This document shows, one piece after another, positions 5,185 through 5,401 of a stretch of DNA of 5,401 nucleotides. The first letter of the stretch is position 1; every line of letters begins with the position of its first letter. This DNA is from an uncultured Lachnospiraceae bacterium (GTDB lineage Bacteria > Bacillota > Clostridia > Lachnospirales > Lachnospiraceae), in NCBI GenBank assembly GCA_946627575.1, contig CAMOVS010000108.1:1-5401 (forward strand). The letters are read 5' to 3'. The notes below the pieces were generated by a model. It had not been told where the DNA came from, did no database searches, and was given only the letters and a program-made list of their open reading frames with translations. Both the position numbers and the translations under genes were made by a program.

Positions 5185-5401
5185 TTATCTTTTGAATGGA
5201 AACCCGGGATCATTTTTTACAGTATTGGATCTCCCATCTTTCTTGTTCAAATCCTCCGTTGAAGCAGGCTCCTGGGCTGAATCCTCTGTGGAAGCCGATT
5301 CTTGAGTGGACTCTTCTATTAAAGTGGAATCTGAAGCGGAATCCTTTTCCTGATCCTGGCCGGCATCGGAATCTCTAAGTCTCCTGATCTCTCCGGCATC
5401 T
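5185..5401 (-). CDS. C-terminal end of unidentified protein with acidic Ser/Thr-rich tail (5' part outside window)
   Basis: The frame enters at the right edge and stays open for 71 residues to a TAA at 5187-5185; the other two minus-strand frames are stopped within the segment. The visible part is low in hydrophobic residues and rich in Ser, Thr, Asp, Glu and Gln, so it is probably disordered. It contains an imperfect octapeptide repeat, QESASTED and QEPASTED, separated by SA. The end is more basic and finishes in PGFPFKR. No domain can be assigned from this piece. It lies 105 nt upstream of the VWA gene on the same strand, so co-transcription with the signalling genes is plausible. The tail offers many Ser/Thr residues in an acidic setting, and it could be a substrate of the kinase two genes away; that is inference only. 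Confidence 0.7.
   Translation of the reverse strand, partial: DAGEIRRLRDSDAGQDQEKDSASDSTLIEESTQESASTEDSAQEPASTEDLNKKDGRSNTVKNDPGFPFKR

Overview
The window looks like a stretch of a Clostridia (Bacillota) chromosome, most likely Lachnospiraceae or a close relative. The reasons are strong purine-rich Shine-Dalgarno sites, a Gram-positive-type SerC, a DUF5711-like protein, and a stand-alone soluble Ser/Thr kinase/phosphatase pair of a kind common in that group. This placement is inferred from family knowledge, not from a marker gene. All six supported genes lie on the minus strand, so the region is read from the right-hand end to the left. No tRNA, rRNA, CRISPR array, insertion sequence or integrase is visible.

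Right part (about 5401 down to 2355): a signalling gene cluster. It opens with the last 71 residues of an unidentified protein with an acidic, Ser/Thr-rich tail. After a 105-nt gap with a GC-rich inverted repeat comes a von Willebrand factor A (VWA) protein with a MIDAS-type motif. Next, after a 44-nt gap that contains a 20-bp tandem duplication of the ribosome-binding region, comes a PP2C/PPM Ser/Thr phosphatase. The last gene, only 2 nt further on, is a soluble Ser/Thr protein kinase. The spacing suggests VWA, phosphatase and kinase are co-transcribed. The set resembles the VWA/PP2C/kinase triads described alongside tellurium-resistance (Ter) type stress systems, but no TerC/TerD-type gene is visible here. 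Its input and targets are unknown. The kinase and phosphatase should oppose each other, with the VWA protein as a possible metal-dependent adaptor.

Middle (2354 down to 943): serC, a complete phosphoserine aminotransferase gene of serine biosynthesis. It has a near-consensus promoter (TTGAAA, 17 bp, TATAAT), a leader of about 158 nt, an excellent Shine-Dalgarno site and its own intrinsic terminator. The promoter lies inside a long interrupted dyad that probably also terminates the kinase operon. That dyad could serve as an operator as well.

Left part (942 down to 1): a 122-nt gap with a small palindrome and a weak -10-like sequence. It is followed by the first 273 residues of a membrane-anchored DUF5711-like protein with beta-propeller-like sequence, which runs off the left edge.

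The most interesting parts are the VWA/PP2C/kinase module with the Ser/Thr-rich tail protein beside it, the promoter-in-dyad arrangement before serC, and the duplicated ribosome-binding segment before the phosphatase.
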